In this document: piece by piece, positions 32,210 through 44,258 of the stretch
Numbering within the stretch: position 1 is the first letter of the stretch
Layout of the letters: each line of letters opens with the position of its first letter
NCBI GenBank assembly: GCA_024663395.1
Contig: JANFAH010000061.1
Location: forward strand, 62,001-126,000
Source of the DNA: Pisolithus tinctorius
Lineage: Eukaryota > Basidiomycota > Agaricomycetes > Boletales > Pisolithaceae
DNA length: 64,000 bases
Direction: 5' to 3'
The notes under the pieces: model-generated
Told to the model about the DNA's origin: nothing
Databases searched by the model: none
Seen by the model: only the letters and a program-made list of their open reading frames with translations
Made by a program: the position numbers and the translations under genes

Positions 32210-34191
32210 TTATCTCCTAGACATCACGGCAGAAGCGATCAACACACCCGTCAATGCCCCAAGTACGCCTACCACCATCCACCTGGCATACTCGTCAAAC
32301 TTGATAGCAACAGACGGCATACCAGCATGCGCGAGGTTGATTGTCGCAGTTCGGAAAGAGTAGATGACGACGCCAGTGATGAACCCAGCCACAGAATACG
32401 TGAGAAAAACTAGCGGAAGGGAAAGCAGAATGCTTCGGCGCTGTAGGTAGTTTGAGGAAAGTTAGGGATAGGAACGATGGTGAATTAGGAGCTTCGAACT
32501 CACAGGAAGAAATACGAATCCTTCACGGGCAGCAGCAGCAGCATGATGAACAGCTGCAGAGCCCTGCGTCATCTCTGCTTTGTACCGGAAAATAGACAGG
32601 AAAGATGTAACCATGCTCAGAACGGAGCATGAAATGGCAACCAGACCTCCAATGCGTGCGATACCATCCAGCCCCGGGAACGAGATGAGCGTGACAGAGG
32701 CGCTGAGGATAATTGCAGACTGCGCAAGCAGAAAGCAGGGAAGGAAAAGAAGTTAGGAATGAGTACGACTATCATCATAACGATTAACCCTCACCACGAG
32801 ACAGGTACAAGCACCGACAACAAACAGCGGCGCACTACTCTGTGTGCTTGCATTCCCCTCCACATCAAAATGGCCACTATATCTCGCTCGATCCACGAAC
32901 AAGAATGGGATGCCAAGACACAGTATACTGATCAATATCTCGACCGCCGTGCGTAGCATCGGGGTCTGCCTTGATGTGTTTGCGGCGATAATGTCTCGCG
33001 GGAGGGGTTTGTGCGGCCTGAAATTGACCTGACGCCAATGAGCTGATGAAGAACGTTAGCCTGTAAGAACATAACACCAGCGAGGGGTATGGTGCAAAAA
33101 CTCACCGGCGCGTAGAAGAACGCGAGCGACCATGCGTGTGTACGAAAGAGTGGATTGCTGACTCGGATCTGTCGAAAAAGAAAATCAGACAAGTAGAACT
33201 GAATGGAAATGTCCCAACCTCACCATTGAGTAGCCTCAACAGTTCCTGACACTCCTCCTGACTAAAAGGCGGCTGAATCGGTTGGGGATGGGCGAGCAGC
33301 CGATCTGTATAGGACCAATGTAGTGCGTCCGCAGCCTCCTGCCGGGACCCTTGAGAGAGAACGACATGGGCAGGATGCATTTCGACATAGGACCAGTACC
33401 TGTACTCGTCGTCCAGGCCTGCCAATGAACCGGGTCAGCGCGCAAATACTAGAGGAGAACGAGTACGACTCACGGTCATCCTCTCCCGAAATTCCCCCAT
33501 CATCAGTGGGTGCGTCGTTCAGAATCCGCCTATACCTATGATCTACCCAAAATACGACCAAGTCTCCCATAGCTACGCCCTTCTTTCTACTCCATGCCGA
33601 CACCTTGTGACTCCTCCGAATCCACATCTCACACCCGTCTGGAACTTGTCGGTCGGCCACGTTTTCCATGGCACTCTCCATAACCCTCTCCACTTCCTCT
33701 AACCTTGCGTGACTCCTCAGATCCAAATCTGTCGTAGCGCGTTTTTCAGGGTTGCCGAAATACCGAATTCCATGAGGTAGCACATATTCGAACCACCCGC
33801 TATCCGCGTAAGGTCGTCTCACAGAACCATAATCGTAGTTATTTCGAGCTGAGCCGTTGACATCAAATCGAGCTGGTCGTGCCCATTGAGGTGTGGGCTG
33901 TGCGACTGCTGGTGGGTGCGCAGCCCTAGAGGCACGGTATGGTTGCGCGACCGAGTCGGATGCCGTGTGCCCCAGGAAAGTGGTAATAATTGGGGGTGTG
34001 GACGGACGTGAATTAAGAAGAGGACGACGTTCGCTGTAAGGAAATGTTTTAGTCAGAAGACGAGAATCGAGGGATGTATAAAGAAGTAGAAGGCTGACTT
34101 ACTCCTGACTTCTTCCAAAGTAATCCATCGAATCGTTTCCGCCTGCGCCGAGATTATATCCAGAAGGTTGACGAGAAGGTCTGGTCGACAT
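32210..34191 (-). CDS. WW-like domain protein with C-terminal transmembrane helices
   Basis: A multi-exon gene of a type common in Agaricomycetes; cellular role unknown. Start MSTRPSRQPSGYN at 34191; introns have GTAAGT/GTGAGT donors at about 34102, 33473, 33224, 33110, 32790 and 32510. Exon 2 carries GWFEYVLPHGIRYFGN (a WW-like strand with Trp, Tyr-Phe and Asn) and VVFWVDHRYRRIL, the second aromatic strand. Exon 3 has YWSYVEMHPAHV and PFSQEECQELLRLLNG. The C-terminal half has about four hydrophobic helices: AVEILISILCLGIPFLF, LFVVGACTCLV joined to SAIILSASVTLISFPG, ILLSLPLVFLTYSVAGFITG, and MVVGVLGALTGVLIASAVMS, ending at 32210. All exons read open. A broken copy lies at 55.07-56.01 kb. Confidence 0.7.
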
Positions 34192-34365
34192 CAATACCAC
34201 ATGTACTCCCAAGGAGCAGGTACTCACTGCGAGGATATGACTTCATGCATGAGTGGGAGGGCTATCGCAGCAGGTTCCGAGGCTGGAACCATCGTATCGT
34301 CCCTTGGTGAACGAGGATCGAACGAACTAACTCATTTAGTACATTGGAAACAGTTTAGGCTGAAC

Positions 34366-35539
34366 CACTCACTCTGGCACATGGATGGTCTCAGCGGGGG
34401 ACACGGCGGCAACGGCTTGTGCCGGGATTACCGTCTGCTGTTGGGGTTGCACCGCCGGTTTTGGATCAGCAAACGGATCATCAAAAGCCCTTGAAATCAC
34501 AATTTGCGTCAGATTTCCATTCCCGCGCAAGAACCACAGAAGGTGGACGTACCCGGTGGGCTTGAACCCTATCGCACTCGAGTTGCTCCATGTATACGTG
34601 CTCCCTGCAATATCTCGCTCGCGAGGTTGGAACGACCCGCGACTGGCTTTCCTGCTCTGGAGCGCCGGCGCTCCAACGACGTTCGACGAAGAAGATCCAG
34701 GCCGACCGAGGGATGATAAAGATTGTTTTTGCGACACGATGCGTTGGCCTTGTGGGTTGCTCACATTTTCCGCCGAGTTATCAGCCCATACATTGGTCAC
34801 GTTCTCAGCGTCAGCAGTAGCTGACGCACGGCGGGGGATATCGAAGTACCCTGATGACGTAACTGGCTTCGCAGGGGGTGTGGCAGGTACTGACGGATTG
34901 GTAGGTACACGTGCAGGTGGAGTGGACGGTTTGGATGGGGGTACAGAAGCCGGCGCAGAAGGGGGTGCTGGTGGTGGAGCAGACGGGATTTCCTCAGGTT
35001 CGTCCGTAAAGACAGGTGCAATCTCCGGCGCGCTCTCCGACGAGTCTTTGACAACGATAGATGGAGCTAGTTGGCTAGGCTTTGGCTCGGTGGACTCTGA
35101 GGGCTCGGAGGGTGGCTGGGTACTTTGGGGTGCAGGTTGGGATGCGGAGGCTTCGGCTGCTGGAGTTGCGGGAGCCGAGTCGCCCGCGATGACCTGACCA
35201 GAGAGGGGAGAAGGCTCCTTAGTCGGGGCAGGGAGAGGTTCCGCAGTAAGGGCAGCGGCTTCACGGGCTGGCGACTCTGGAATGGGACTGGGAGACGAAA
35301 CGGCAGGCGGTGATGTTGTTAGAAGTTTGTTTAGCGAAGAAGACGAGTCCTCGCGTTCATGTTTGCTAGAAACTGAACCAGCAATAGATGCAGTATCAGA
35401 GTCGGGAGGTGGGGGTGTCGCTGAACCAGCACGGCCGGGTAAACCAGGGAGATTGAACGCCGTCGACGAAGCGACGCATCACAGTCCCAACGCGCGAGCG
35501 AAAGGTGGACTTCTTCTGGGGAGACGAACCGGTGGCCAT
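34366..35539 (-). CDS. Pro/Ser/Ala-rich protein, apparent one-base frameshift near the start
   Basis: Starts MATGSSPQKKSTFRSRVGTV at 35539. The next residues, MRR, should continue SSTAFNLPGLPG, a phrase I recognise from related basidiomycete proteins, but one extra base in the run at about 35469-35471 puts it in another frame. From there one frame is open for about 360 codons: acidic and serine stretches, long Pro/Ala runs (EEIPSAPPPAPPSAPASVPP), SGYFDIPRRASA, a more ordered part TYTWSNSSAIGFKPTGYVHL with GNLTQIVISRAFDDPFADP, and the end IHVPE at 34366. Mostly disordered; no known domain. The base could be a sequencing error or a real lesion. Confidence 0.5.
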
Positions 35540-38451
35540 TGTCGTAAAAGAGGGTGCTGTTCAGAAATGTAGATAACGATATCCGACCAGAGGAAGAGTC
35601 CTGCGTTAGACAACAGGGTATGAGAAGAGAGAATGTCAGTACAAGCGACGTGGCGAAGAGAAGGAAGAGAAAGGTTTATCTATAGAAGTGAGGTACGCCT
35701 GGCGGTTTCGACGAGGTGACCACGCACGAGGAGACAGGAGGGTCCTTGTTCGTCATCGCAGACGGCATTTCCTGATTGCGATATGGGGGGCAGATAATCG
35801 CGTGGTATTCACGCAGCCGCGAGGCCGAACACGTGTCAGTGCAGTGCGGCCAATGCGTCGTCTGCCATGTAGATAATATACTTTGACTACCTACCGTAGA
35901 CGGCGCTGATTTACTGAAAAACCGAAGGGACGTTGGATGGTGTGGCGGGCAGGATACGGTGCGGTGGACTGTGTGCCCGTGGTACTGTAGTATATGAAGA
36001 TCACCGTGACGTACCGGCGTGAATGTGGCTACCACCACCGCAGGGAACCATCAATACGCTGCGTGCGCATAGCCATTACATATCGTGTCGGAATGAAGCA
36101 TGTAACGTGAACAGACCCGGGTAGCGTTGAATGATGCGATCTTCCCCGCTTTCTACACGTTGCGACACGTCCCTGCGTGATGCAACGGAATTCTCATGAT
36201 TCAGATGAACGAGTCGCATGTTTCAAATTTCTTGGCGAGCACCGACTCGGACACCAGCACGCTCGCTCGCGCTAGCAGCTAGCTGTTACAGTTTTTATGC
36301 CGGGAGGTCAGCATCAAACGGCAGATGTTAGTCCCAACTCTTCCATTCCAGAATGTAAGAAAGCAATTGTTTGCGACGGTGCGACCAGCCTCGCGTAATA
36401 CACTAAGACTTATCCTAAACAACAATAAAGCCGGATGTTGTCAACACACTACTGTCATCCCCTTCCACTTCACAGTTTAAACATCGTACATATTTCCTGG
36501 TATGATAAAAGCAGATTTGACAAATCAGACCAGAAACCGGTCGTCGAACAGCGGACTGCCCAAAAAAAACTCACGAATGGGAGGTGCTCGTATCTTTCAC
36601 ATTCTCGTCATATACAGGTGGTGTTAATGATCATGGAAGTAACTTAGACCATTAATAGCGATGAGCCTATGACTTTGCAACACCTATAGCTATACCCGCA
36701 CAGGGAAGTCAGTTTATAGTTCCGTGTGTCCTGCCTACCCATGTCGGACTATCAGACCACTCGACCCCCGATCTGGACCCACGGTGCCCTTGGTTTTCTG
36801 TCTCTCCTCTCTTCAGAGTCTTCTCCGTCGGTGCTAAGCATTGAGGCATTGAGGTATTGCACTTCGTCCGCCACAATTGATGACAAGTTCAACAATGGAG
36901 ATAACGATGGACGCCATTCAAAGTCAGCCGAAGCAGAGTCCGTCGTCGGTCTCTGGTAAGCCTCCCTCGCAGCCTTGCAGGCTGAGGGGTAATTTTGGCC
37001 TTACTGAAAAGTCGCGCCATAAGTACTGAAATGTACGTGCTCTCTCCGTTGCACTCGAAGGGGCGAAAAAGAGGGAAATAAACCGATCTTTTTTTCTGCT
37101 CCACAAGTTCCAGCCCCGAGACGGAACAGGCAGAAAATTTGTATTCTACACGGGATCAGAAATCAGGCGAACTTCTCCAGACGAATTTAGTTCTCGGTCG
37201 GCTATGGTACTTTTGGAAAGAAAAAAAAAAAAAGAAGCCCTTTCCGTATGTCGGTTGAATGATTTCAGCAGATATCAGCGGTAGTACACAGCGTTATGGT
37301 ATGAGTGTTGCGATATCGATAAGATGGAAGTGTTCGGCTACTGGCAAAATAAGGGGCCGAGTTGGGCAGCCCCTCTTCAGCACAGAGACGACAGTGCACA
37401 CGAATTCTGACATCCGTCACCCCAAAGATAGTTGGAGTCGGCTTTGGTAGGCTTCCTGAGCACCTCAGCGACGCAGAAGGATTCAGGAAACGACGCCCAA
37501 CACGTCCTGCAGATCAATACACACATGCCAACTCCGGAGAGTAACCCACAGCAGTACAGGCCTAGCAATATGATGCATACACAGTACCAACTTACAAAGT
37601 TAGTGGTGTGGGTATCACAGTGCAGGGGTAATATAGGGGACGGTGTACCTAAGGGTCTCCTCCGATCAAACAGAGTGCAGGAAAAGGTCGGTAGGTGAGT
37701 AACAGACGAAGGCAGACGTGGGATGAGCACAATAATGAGACAGAGGCGGGACGAGGTAGCTGGGAAGGGTGGATGGAAGAAGACAGGGGGGTTAATGAAA
37801 GGAAGACAGAATGACGATTGAAAGCGAGGTCCAATGGCGAACCTACAGAATTAGAGGAGCAAAAGTCCCGTGACTTGAATGAACGTTCTAGTCAAGAGAA
37901 GAGATAGCATGAGGACAGAGGGCGACGGGCAATTGTCAAGAGCGAGCCTTGGATCAAAGATGAAACGAGGGGGGTCGGGACGACCCTAGCAAGCGGCGCG
38001 CACTCCACTTCAGCGCCCGGCAACTCACTACAACTTGATCGGCGACTCCACGACAAGCCCACGATACACCATTCGGAGCTGCGCAACGCGCCGAAATAAA
38101 TAGAAGACTAATTCCAACGAATACGCGTACAATGATAAGGCGGGCGAGTGGTTGACCGGGTCGGATCGGATATGAACACGTCCGAATGGTCAAATTTGTT
38201 GTCATTGCGTTTAACACCGAATCCAGTTCCTTGGGTCGTCGATTGCGCCTAGTCGCGTATCGAGTTCCGCGTTTAGATCATCCGAACTATCGCATCACTG
38301 GAGTCATGTGCCATCTATCGAGGGGTTATCAGCCCCACCCGTCCATCACAGCAACCCCCCAGGTCATCGTCATCGCATGATGATCAACACATCCGACTCA
38401 CTACCGTCTCCACCATCTTGAAACCGGGATGATCCCCAATCCTAGTCGGCA
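35540..38451. other. Long intergenic region without a recognised gene
   Basis: About 2.9 kb between two genes transcribed leftward. A homopolymer run (14 A with one G nearby) is at 37215-37235. A short frame at 36741-36959 (MSDYQTTRPPIWTHG and on, ending at a GTAAGC) could be an exon but has no known relatives to me. 35540-36050 is the upstream region of the Pro/Ser-rich gene. I see no tRNA, repeat or transposon here. Confidence 0.4.
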
Positions 38452-40549
38452 CTAACAGCCTAACGTGGAAATATGCGTCCACCCCCCCGCCGACTCCAAC
38501 AGTGTAACACGGGGGGCTACAAGGATATAGGTCCTCCCCGCTGACGGGTTCGAACGGCGCCAGCGCCAGGTGAGTTCGTCAGAGGAACAGCCTGAGAGAG
38601 AGCATATGAGTGTATGTGCGGGTGTGCGTACGTCGTCGCAGAGTGAGCAGTACGGTGGCGATGATGATAATGGCACTGGTGACCCCTTCTGCGATGGTAT
38701 CTGCGATGACGGTGATGACGTCGAGGTCCAGGATAGATGCGATGACGACAATATCGAAGACGAAGGAGATGGCATCTTCTGGCACGACAAAGCCGCCGAT
38801 TTCTGGAACACCGGACACGATGATGATGGCAAACTCGATCCTGATGGCATCGAAGACGACAGCATCACAGCGGATGTTATCCCGCCCGATTTCAAACACC
38901 GACTTTGATTCTGATAGGTCTGAGTTTCGGTAGCTGAGTTGGGCACGGATACGGAAACACCCCTGTAGGGCTTCTCCACCCCAATCGAATTCCCGCCTGT
39001 TTTCGACCCACTAGATGATGATCCTTGCTGCCGGTCGGCGATCCACGCTCTCACCAATGGATGATTTTGTGTTGGCGCATATTCACACGCCGCGAAGAGA
39101 TCGAGGTGACGATAGAATGTCGAAGTTGGGTTGTAGAGAGGGAGGGCTGGTCGACGCGAGCGACCCACAAATATTGAGCGGTGGGGGTGAGGTAAACGAA
39201 AAGCGGAACGATGAGGATGGAGAACTGACTTACCGGATTCGAGGACGCCAGTGGGCTTGTCGAGGTGTCAGTTTGCGGGTGGTCATGACTAATCGTCGAC
39301 CAATCGGTATCATCAATATCATCAAATGAGGGTAGGACAAATGGGAAGGCAACATTTGAAGGGAGGTACGACGTGGAAAGAGGGTCGACTAAGGGACGAA
39401 GCGGAAGGAAAGACTCACGATAAGCACAAGCAACAATACACGCTCTCAATTCGACACGACACTGTATGAGGACCTGTTTCCCCTTCTGTATAGCATCGCT
39501 TATGAACCTGCATGCGGTAGGTAACTCGAGCAAGAGCGACTCCCGTGCGCTATTCGGGATGTCGATGAAACAGTGTTCGAAGGTGGGTGGTAAATTCGGT
39601 TTGGGAAGTTGAGCAGAGGATATGGAGAGTAGGTGTGTTGTGCCAAGATCTAAGAGTAAGCATTCCGCAGTGTCTGGGTCGCTCGGGAATTCACTGGTAC
39701 AAGAGAAGGAGTTCCAACACGTGATGAGGTGGGTGAATGAGCGCTTACCTGTTTATGTATAGCTGGTCGGGTATAACAGGGATCGTGTCTGTGACAAGGT
39801 TGATATACTTAGTAGCGTCCCGCTTCTGGCGACGTTTCCAAGCGATGTATTCGGCATTCGTGCAGGATGGATTGAATCGGCAGTCTGCGAACGCTTGCAG
39901 TTGTTTCCTAAAGCCGTAATTGGGGTGCACCTGAGGACGGCCTGATACACATCACACGTTCACATGCGGGGAGAGCGTGAGTCAAAGGGGATGTTGAAAA
40001 GGGGATACTCACGTCTCTGAAGGAATCGAATGGCAGCATGGGCAGATAGACGCTGTGACACCATTACTTTGGGAGAGAGCCGAAAGATAAGAATGGTGAG
40101 CGGCAAAAGGGGGATTAGAAACACCGGACTAAAATGTTGGGGCACTGGGAAAGAACTCACGGTAAGCACACACAACGGTCGCACTGCGAGATATGCCCAT
40201 CATGCAATGAACGAGGACGCGCCCGCCGCTGTCGAGAGCGGACTGTATGAACGCACATGTGCGTGGGAGGTGAATGAGGAGATCTTCGTATTCGGAGTCT
40301 TGAACTGCGACGGTGAGCCAGTTGTGTTGTGGTTCGAAGGTGTGTTCTGTACAGACAGACAGGACGTGTGTGATGCCGAGCTTCTTGCGTATGTCCTGGG
40401 AGAGGGCCTGCTGCAAGACTACGGTGGGTGGGGTTCGGACATAAGCCAGAGTCGCTACACCGGAGTTCCAAGCTCAAAGCTTACTTTCCGATGTACAGCG
40501 CACCGTCTATGACGGCGTCGACTGAGACTGGCGTTTCTGACCAGGTCAT
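38452..40549 (-). CDS. Two-domain dual-specificity phosphatase; second domain looks inactive
   Basis: Protein phosphatase of the DUSP/VH1 family (removes phosphate from Tyr and Ser/Thr). Starts MTWSETPVSVDAVIDGALYI at 40549; an intron follows after 40485. Exon 2 has KLGITHVLSVC, the acid-loop region VQDSEYEDLL and the active site VLVHCMMGISRSAT (40187-40213). The next exon reads LMVSQRLSAHAAIRFLQRR, then RPQVHPNYGFRKQLQAF and DTIPVIPDQLYIN. A second DUSP-like unit follows: TAECLLLDLGTTHLLSISSA, HCFIDIPNS, LPTACRFISDAI and the degenerate loop VLIQCRVELRACIVACAY (39437-39480), where the usual His is Gln and the C-x5-R spacing is one residue short. The C-terminal exon (PLYNPTSTFYRHLDLFAACE) completes that fold, then becomes Ser-rich and ends at 38452. 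Donors and acceptors are all GT..AG. Confidence 0.82.
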
Positions 40550-41034
40550 CACTAGCAGTACTACGGTACTCAACAGGGAGAGGGACGAAAAAGCAGAGGC
40601 AAAAGGAACTCACACTGGACCCTCGTTGTTATTATCCCCACCACCTTCCATATTTGGGTGCCATCAGTCCATCAAACTCACATGCTGCTTTGTCCGAGGA
40701 GAGACGAGCAAAAACAACGCATGGCGGTTCATAGAAAAAACATAAAACATCCGTCGTTTCAAACCGACGATAAGCATGAATTAAGGGCCAATCGCATCCA
40801 TGGAGACGCTCCTTCCTGAGTGGAGTGCACCGAAACGCGCATGGGAAATGATTAAATGAAACACCAAAGTATTCCTGTGGAGCCAATCTGTCAGGTGGAG
40901 AGAGACATACATACTTGTATACAAATACAGAGTTCCCTGGATTGATTACAGTAATCTGATAATCCGCCACCACAATCCTCCCGAGAGGTGGTCGAGTCGA
41001 AGAACCTACAAGGTGACAACGATGACACATGTCA
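40550..41034. other. Intergenic region upstream of the phosphatase gene
   Basis: About 480 bp between the phosphatase start and the end of the DUF1399 gene; presumably the phosphatase promoter and the 3' end of its neighbour. No further element recognised. Confidence 0.4.
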
Positions 41035-43927
41035 TCATCCTCCGCCGCACCCACCTCCACCACCACACCCTCCTCCACCCCCGCCACATCCACCTCCTCC
41101 GCATCCACCTCCACTACACCCCCCACCACAGGCACTCCCAGAACACCCTCCCATCCCGGCCGCACATCCCGACCCGCACCCCCCAGCACCACACCCTCCA
41201 CACACCACGCCATCCACTGCATTCGAGGTCGCAGCGACACACCCACCAGGCGCGTATATGAGCAACGGTACGGGCATCAAAAATGCCGGCTCGTGGTCTG
41301 ACATCCGCAACCCCTTCTTCTCCCTCATACGTTGTTGTGCCATCAGCATCGCAGGGGTCATCTTCTCCCTTGCATTAAGCTTGAACTTCGTCTTGCCCTC
41401 AGTACCAGCCGAGTACTCTTTCTCCTCAGCCTCCATCCGCTTCAACTCTCTCGCGCGTCTTCCTTCAATCTTCCCCCGTCGCTTCCTCCGCGCGAGCGTT
41501 CCTTGGTGCCTCTTGTGCATCAAGAACACCGAATTGTGATCACTTGGGTGTGTAGCTGCAGCTCCCGTCCCAGCGTCTGGAACAAATGATCTGTAATCGT
41601 GGCCACCACTGCCCTCGCCATCGTTGACCTGCAGACACCCAAACGCACGCCGAAGACGCTGTCCAATCTTTTCTCCGGGTAGGGCACATCCGCAGAACAT
41701 ATAAGGCAAACCATACCGGTCCTAGAAATAGTACATCAGACTTGAAATCGTATCATCGCCCGAAACTTGACTACGCACCTGCCAGGCACGACAAGTCACA
41801 TCAAACGACGTAGCCAGCCTATCCTCTTCCACTTTATCATCGCTGCGGTGGTATGCATCAGTCACTCAAACCGATGCAGCACCCGGCGGCATCGACGACG
41901 TACTGGTTGACATACCGCCCCACTAGCTCCACACATTCTTCTTCATACCTCCGCGTAATCAGCTGGTGGGTGTGCCACGCAAGATCTATATCGAGTGTGG
42001 GGACAAAGAATGAGCCTGGCGATTCAGTCATGAGGCCAAGGAAGCTGTGTATGTTCAGTTGTCATATGCGATGTGATGTGTCAAGTAAGGAGGGATATTC
42101 ACCCCTGGTATCGAGCAATACAGTGCTTCAGCACCACAGTATCCTCCTCTGAATCGAAGAATCCAGGGTTTGTCCACCCTAAATCGTACATTTTCTGCGT
42201 GAAAGAGGATTGTCGGATGACCTGCGCACAAAAATAAAGTTGAAGGTTGGTCAGCCCACCGATCAGTCGCTCCTAGGGGGTAAATACAACTCACAGCACC
42301 AACGAGATCTATAGAAAACATTCTATCGTCTGTATAGGCACCCAAAACCCTTCTCGTTCTACCCATCCGCAACGTTAGCAATTCCTTAGTCGAATACCTT
42401 CCCGAGAGAAAAAAAAGACCGCGTACATCGTCTTTACACGAACACTCTCCAATATCTCCTTCCTTAGTTTCACCGCTTCCCACTTGTTCGCCCCCATAAT
42501 ATCCCGAACGGTTGGCATAGGTCCACCAGTTGGTCGTGCACCAGAAGCAGAAGAATTGTTAAAGAATTTGGCAAGAGCTGCAGAACCCAAAATCATTTGT
42601 CTGATCTTCTCGGCGCGTACTGTATCGCAAGCATCTTGAGGGGTATGCAATGTACCACTACCCGCGTCGCCAGTCACACTGTTTCATCATACATGCCAAA
42701 AAAGAAACTGGAAAGACATACGCGAGATATTTTCCGGGTGCCATTGGCTCTAGAACGTTCCTGAGGAACTTAGCCATGCCTAGCATGTCCTTAGTGATAC
42801 TCAAACCGCAGGAACATAATGCCTTGAAGGAGCTTTGGGTATAACCTCTTCCAGAGGAATCATGAAAGGCTGCACGTCGTCGCCGTCACCGGAGAACGAA
42901 GAGAAGCATAAAAGCGAATACGCACCAACGGAGAAAGTGCTTTCACACTTTGGGCACTTCACTGGTTTCTGTGTCAACACCCACATGGCATCGAACGGGT
43001 CGTACGGCGTGCCAGTGCGTGTTTGCCATGTCTGAACGCGTGCAGCATGGGGCGTTTGGGTTGTCAGGAGCATGGGACAGTCCTGCAAGGATATCCGAGA
43101 CATATTGAGACGGACAGCGGTAAGAGGGCACGGAAAGACGTACGAGACAGACTGCCATAGCCCGGCTATACTTAGCGAGCGTCTCCAAGGCAGGAATCCG
43201 AGTGGTGTCTTCGGCGTACCAGCTGGATACATGTGAAGGAAATCATGTTAGCGATGACTACATTTCTGCGAAGGAAGGAACGACGATTGGAAGCGGCTTG
43301 ATGATAAGGCGATATCTGGCGTAAACGCCTCGTCACGAGCGTGTACGATAAAGGATCCGAGGGTGAGGGAGTAATGACATGGAATGAAGAACTTGCCTAG
43401 GATTGAGAAGATAGGCATGCCACACCATTACAACATCGATAGGTGGCAGACCCATCCATTCCTCATCCGTGTCCTCGATCGAGGTGCACCACCGCTCGAA
43501 CCTACGCGAGGTCGTTAGTCCCGTCCAAGTTACGATCTGCCAACACGATAAATCGACAACAATTGGACTATCAAACCTACCTCTCAACAGCCAACGACAC
43601 AAACCAGGTCCATCTCCGCTCCCCATCCAAAGTTCGCGTACGTTGTGGGAACCTGTTATCCGCGCCTTCTTGTACCTTCTTCCTCAACTCATGGAACGCA
43701 TGTAGGAGCGCTAGATGACCTTTGAGTTGGGAGGGGGTAACGAGATATACTTTTCTCTGCGCCCGATGGTCCCGTCCATTTGCTGGGTTGATACGGGTGT
43801 TATTGCTGGGCGTCAGTGGGGATAATATGGGATCAGTAAGACGCGGTTGCGTTGGCATTCTAGTCTCCGTGGTGAAATTTGCATGTTCAGTGTAGATGGG
43901 TGGGGGTACATCTTCTGGCATGACCAT
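41035..43927 (-). CDS. Glycine-rich domain-containing protein-like (GRDP/DUF1399), Cys-Gly tail
   Basis: Starts MVMPEDVPPPIYTE at 43927 and ends at 41035 after about eight introns. The N-terminal part has YLVTPSQLKGHLALLHAFHE, RRWTWFVSLAVERFERWC, PPIDVVMVWHAYLLNPR (the first DUF1399 histidine motif), WYAEDTTRIPALETLAKYS, CPKCEST and SSFKALCSCGLSITK. The middle has RVLGAYTDDRMFSIDLVGAV; the second histidine motif VPTLDIDLAWHTHQL is followed by VGRYV, LATSFDVTCRAWQ and DRYGLPYMFCGCALPGEKIG. A charged segment (HKRHQGTLARRKRRGKIEGR) precedes AFLMPVPLLIYAPGG and a tail of Gly with 11 Cys. Plant relatives are called GRDPs; the biochemical role in fungi is unknown. The plus-strand Pro-rich frame over the tail is a mirror of the Gly codons. 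Confidence 0.78.
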
Positions 43928-44258
43928 CCACTTAATTGGGGTTGTTTCTGGCCCACAGGTATATCTTGGATGTACATATATATAGGCCTTGGAAGAATTC
44001 AGGGGGGATGCTTACTTACATAAGTCTAGTGGCACAGACGCGTGATGAGGCAGTGCATAGGTGGGGCTCAATCACAGCATATTCCGAGACTGCGTCGACT
44101 GGCTCGGAGTGTTGCCGAACTCGGAGAAATCGCGGGCCCCGTGCTGCACCCTCACTGCTGGTCTAATAGTAAGTACGGGCGCCGAACCAGTGTACATCTC
44201 GAAGAGCACTGCGACTGTGCCAGGAAGCGTGTCATAGAACATTCTAAGAGCCCTCCTG

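Noticed and set aside
38452..38560. YVH1/DUSP12-type zinc domain at the phosphatase C-terminus
   Set aside because: No pair of Cys-x2-Cys motifs in the reading frame; the end is Ser-rich and then basic.
40988..41539. Proline-rich plus-strand frame
   Set aside because: Exact mirror of the Gly-Cys tail of the DUF1399 gene, whose exons and motifs are all on the minus strand.
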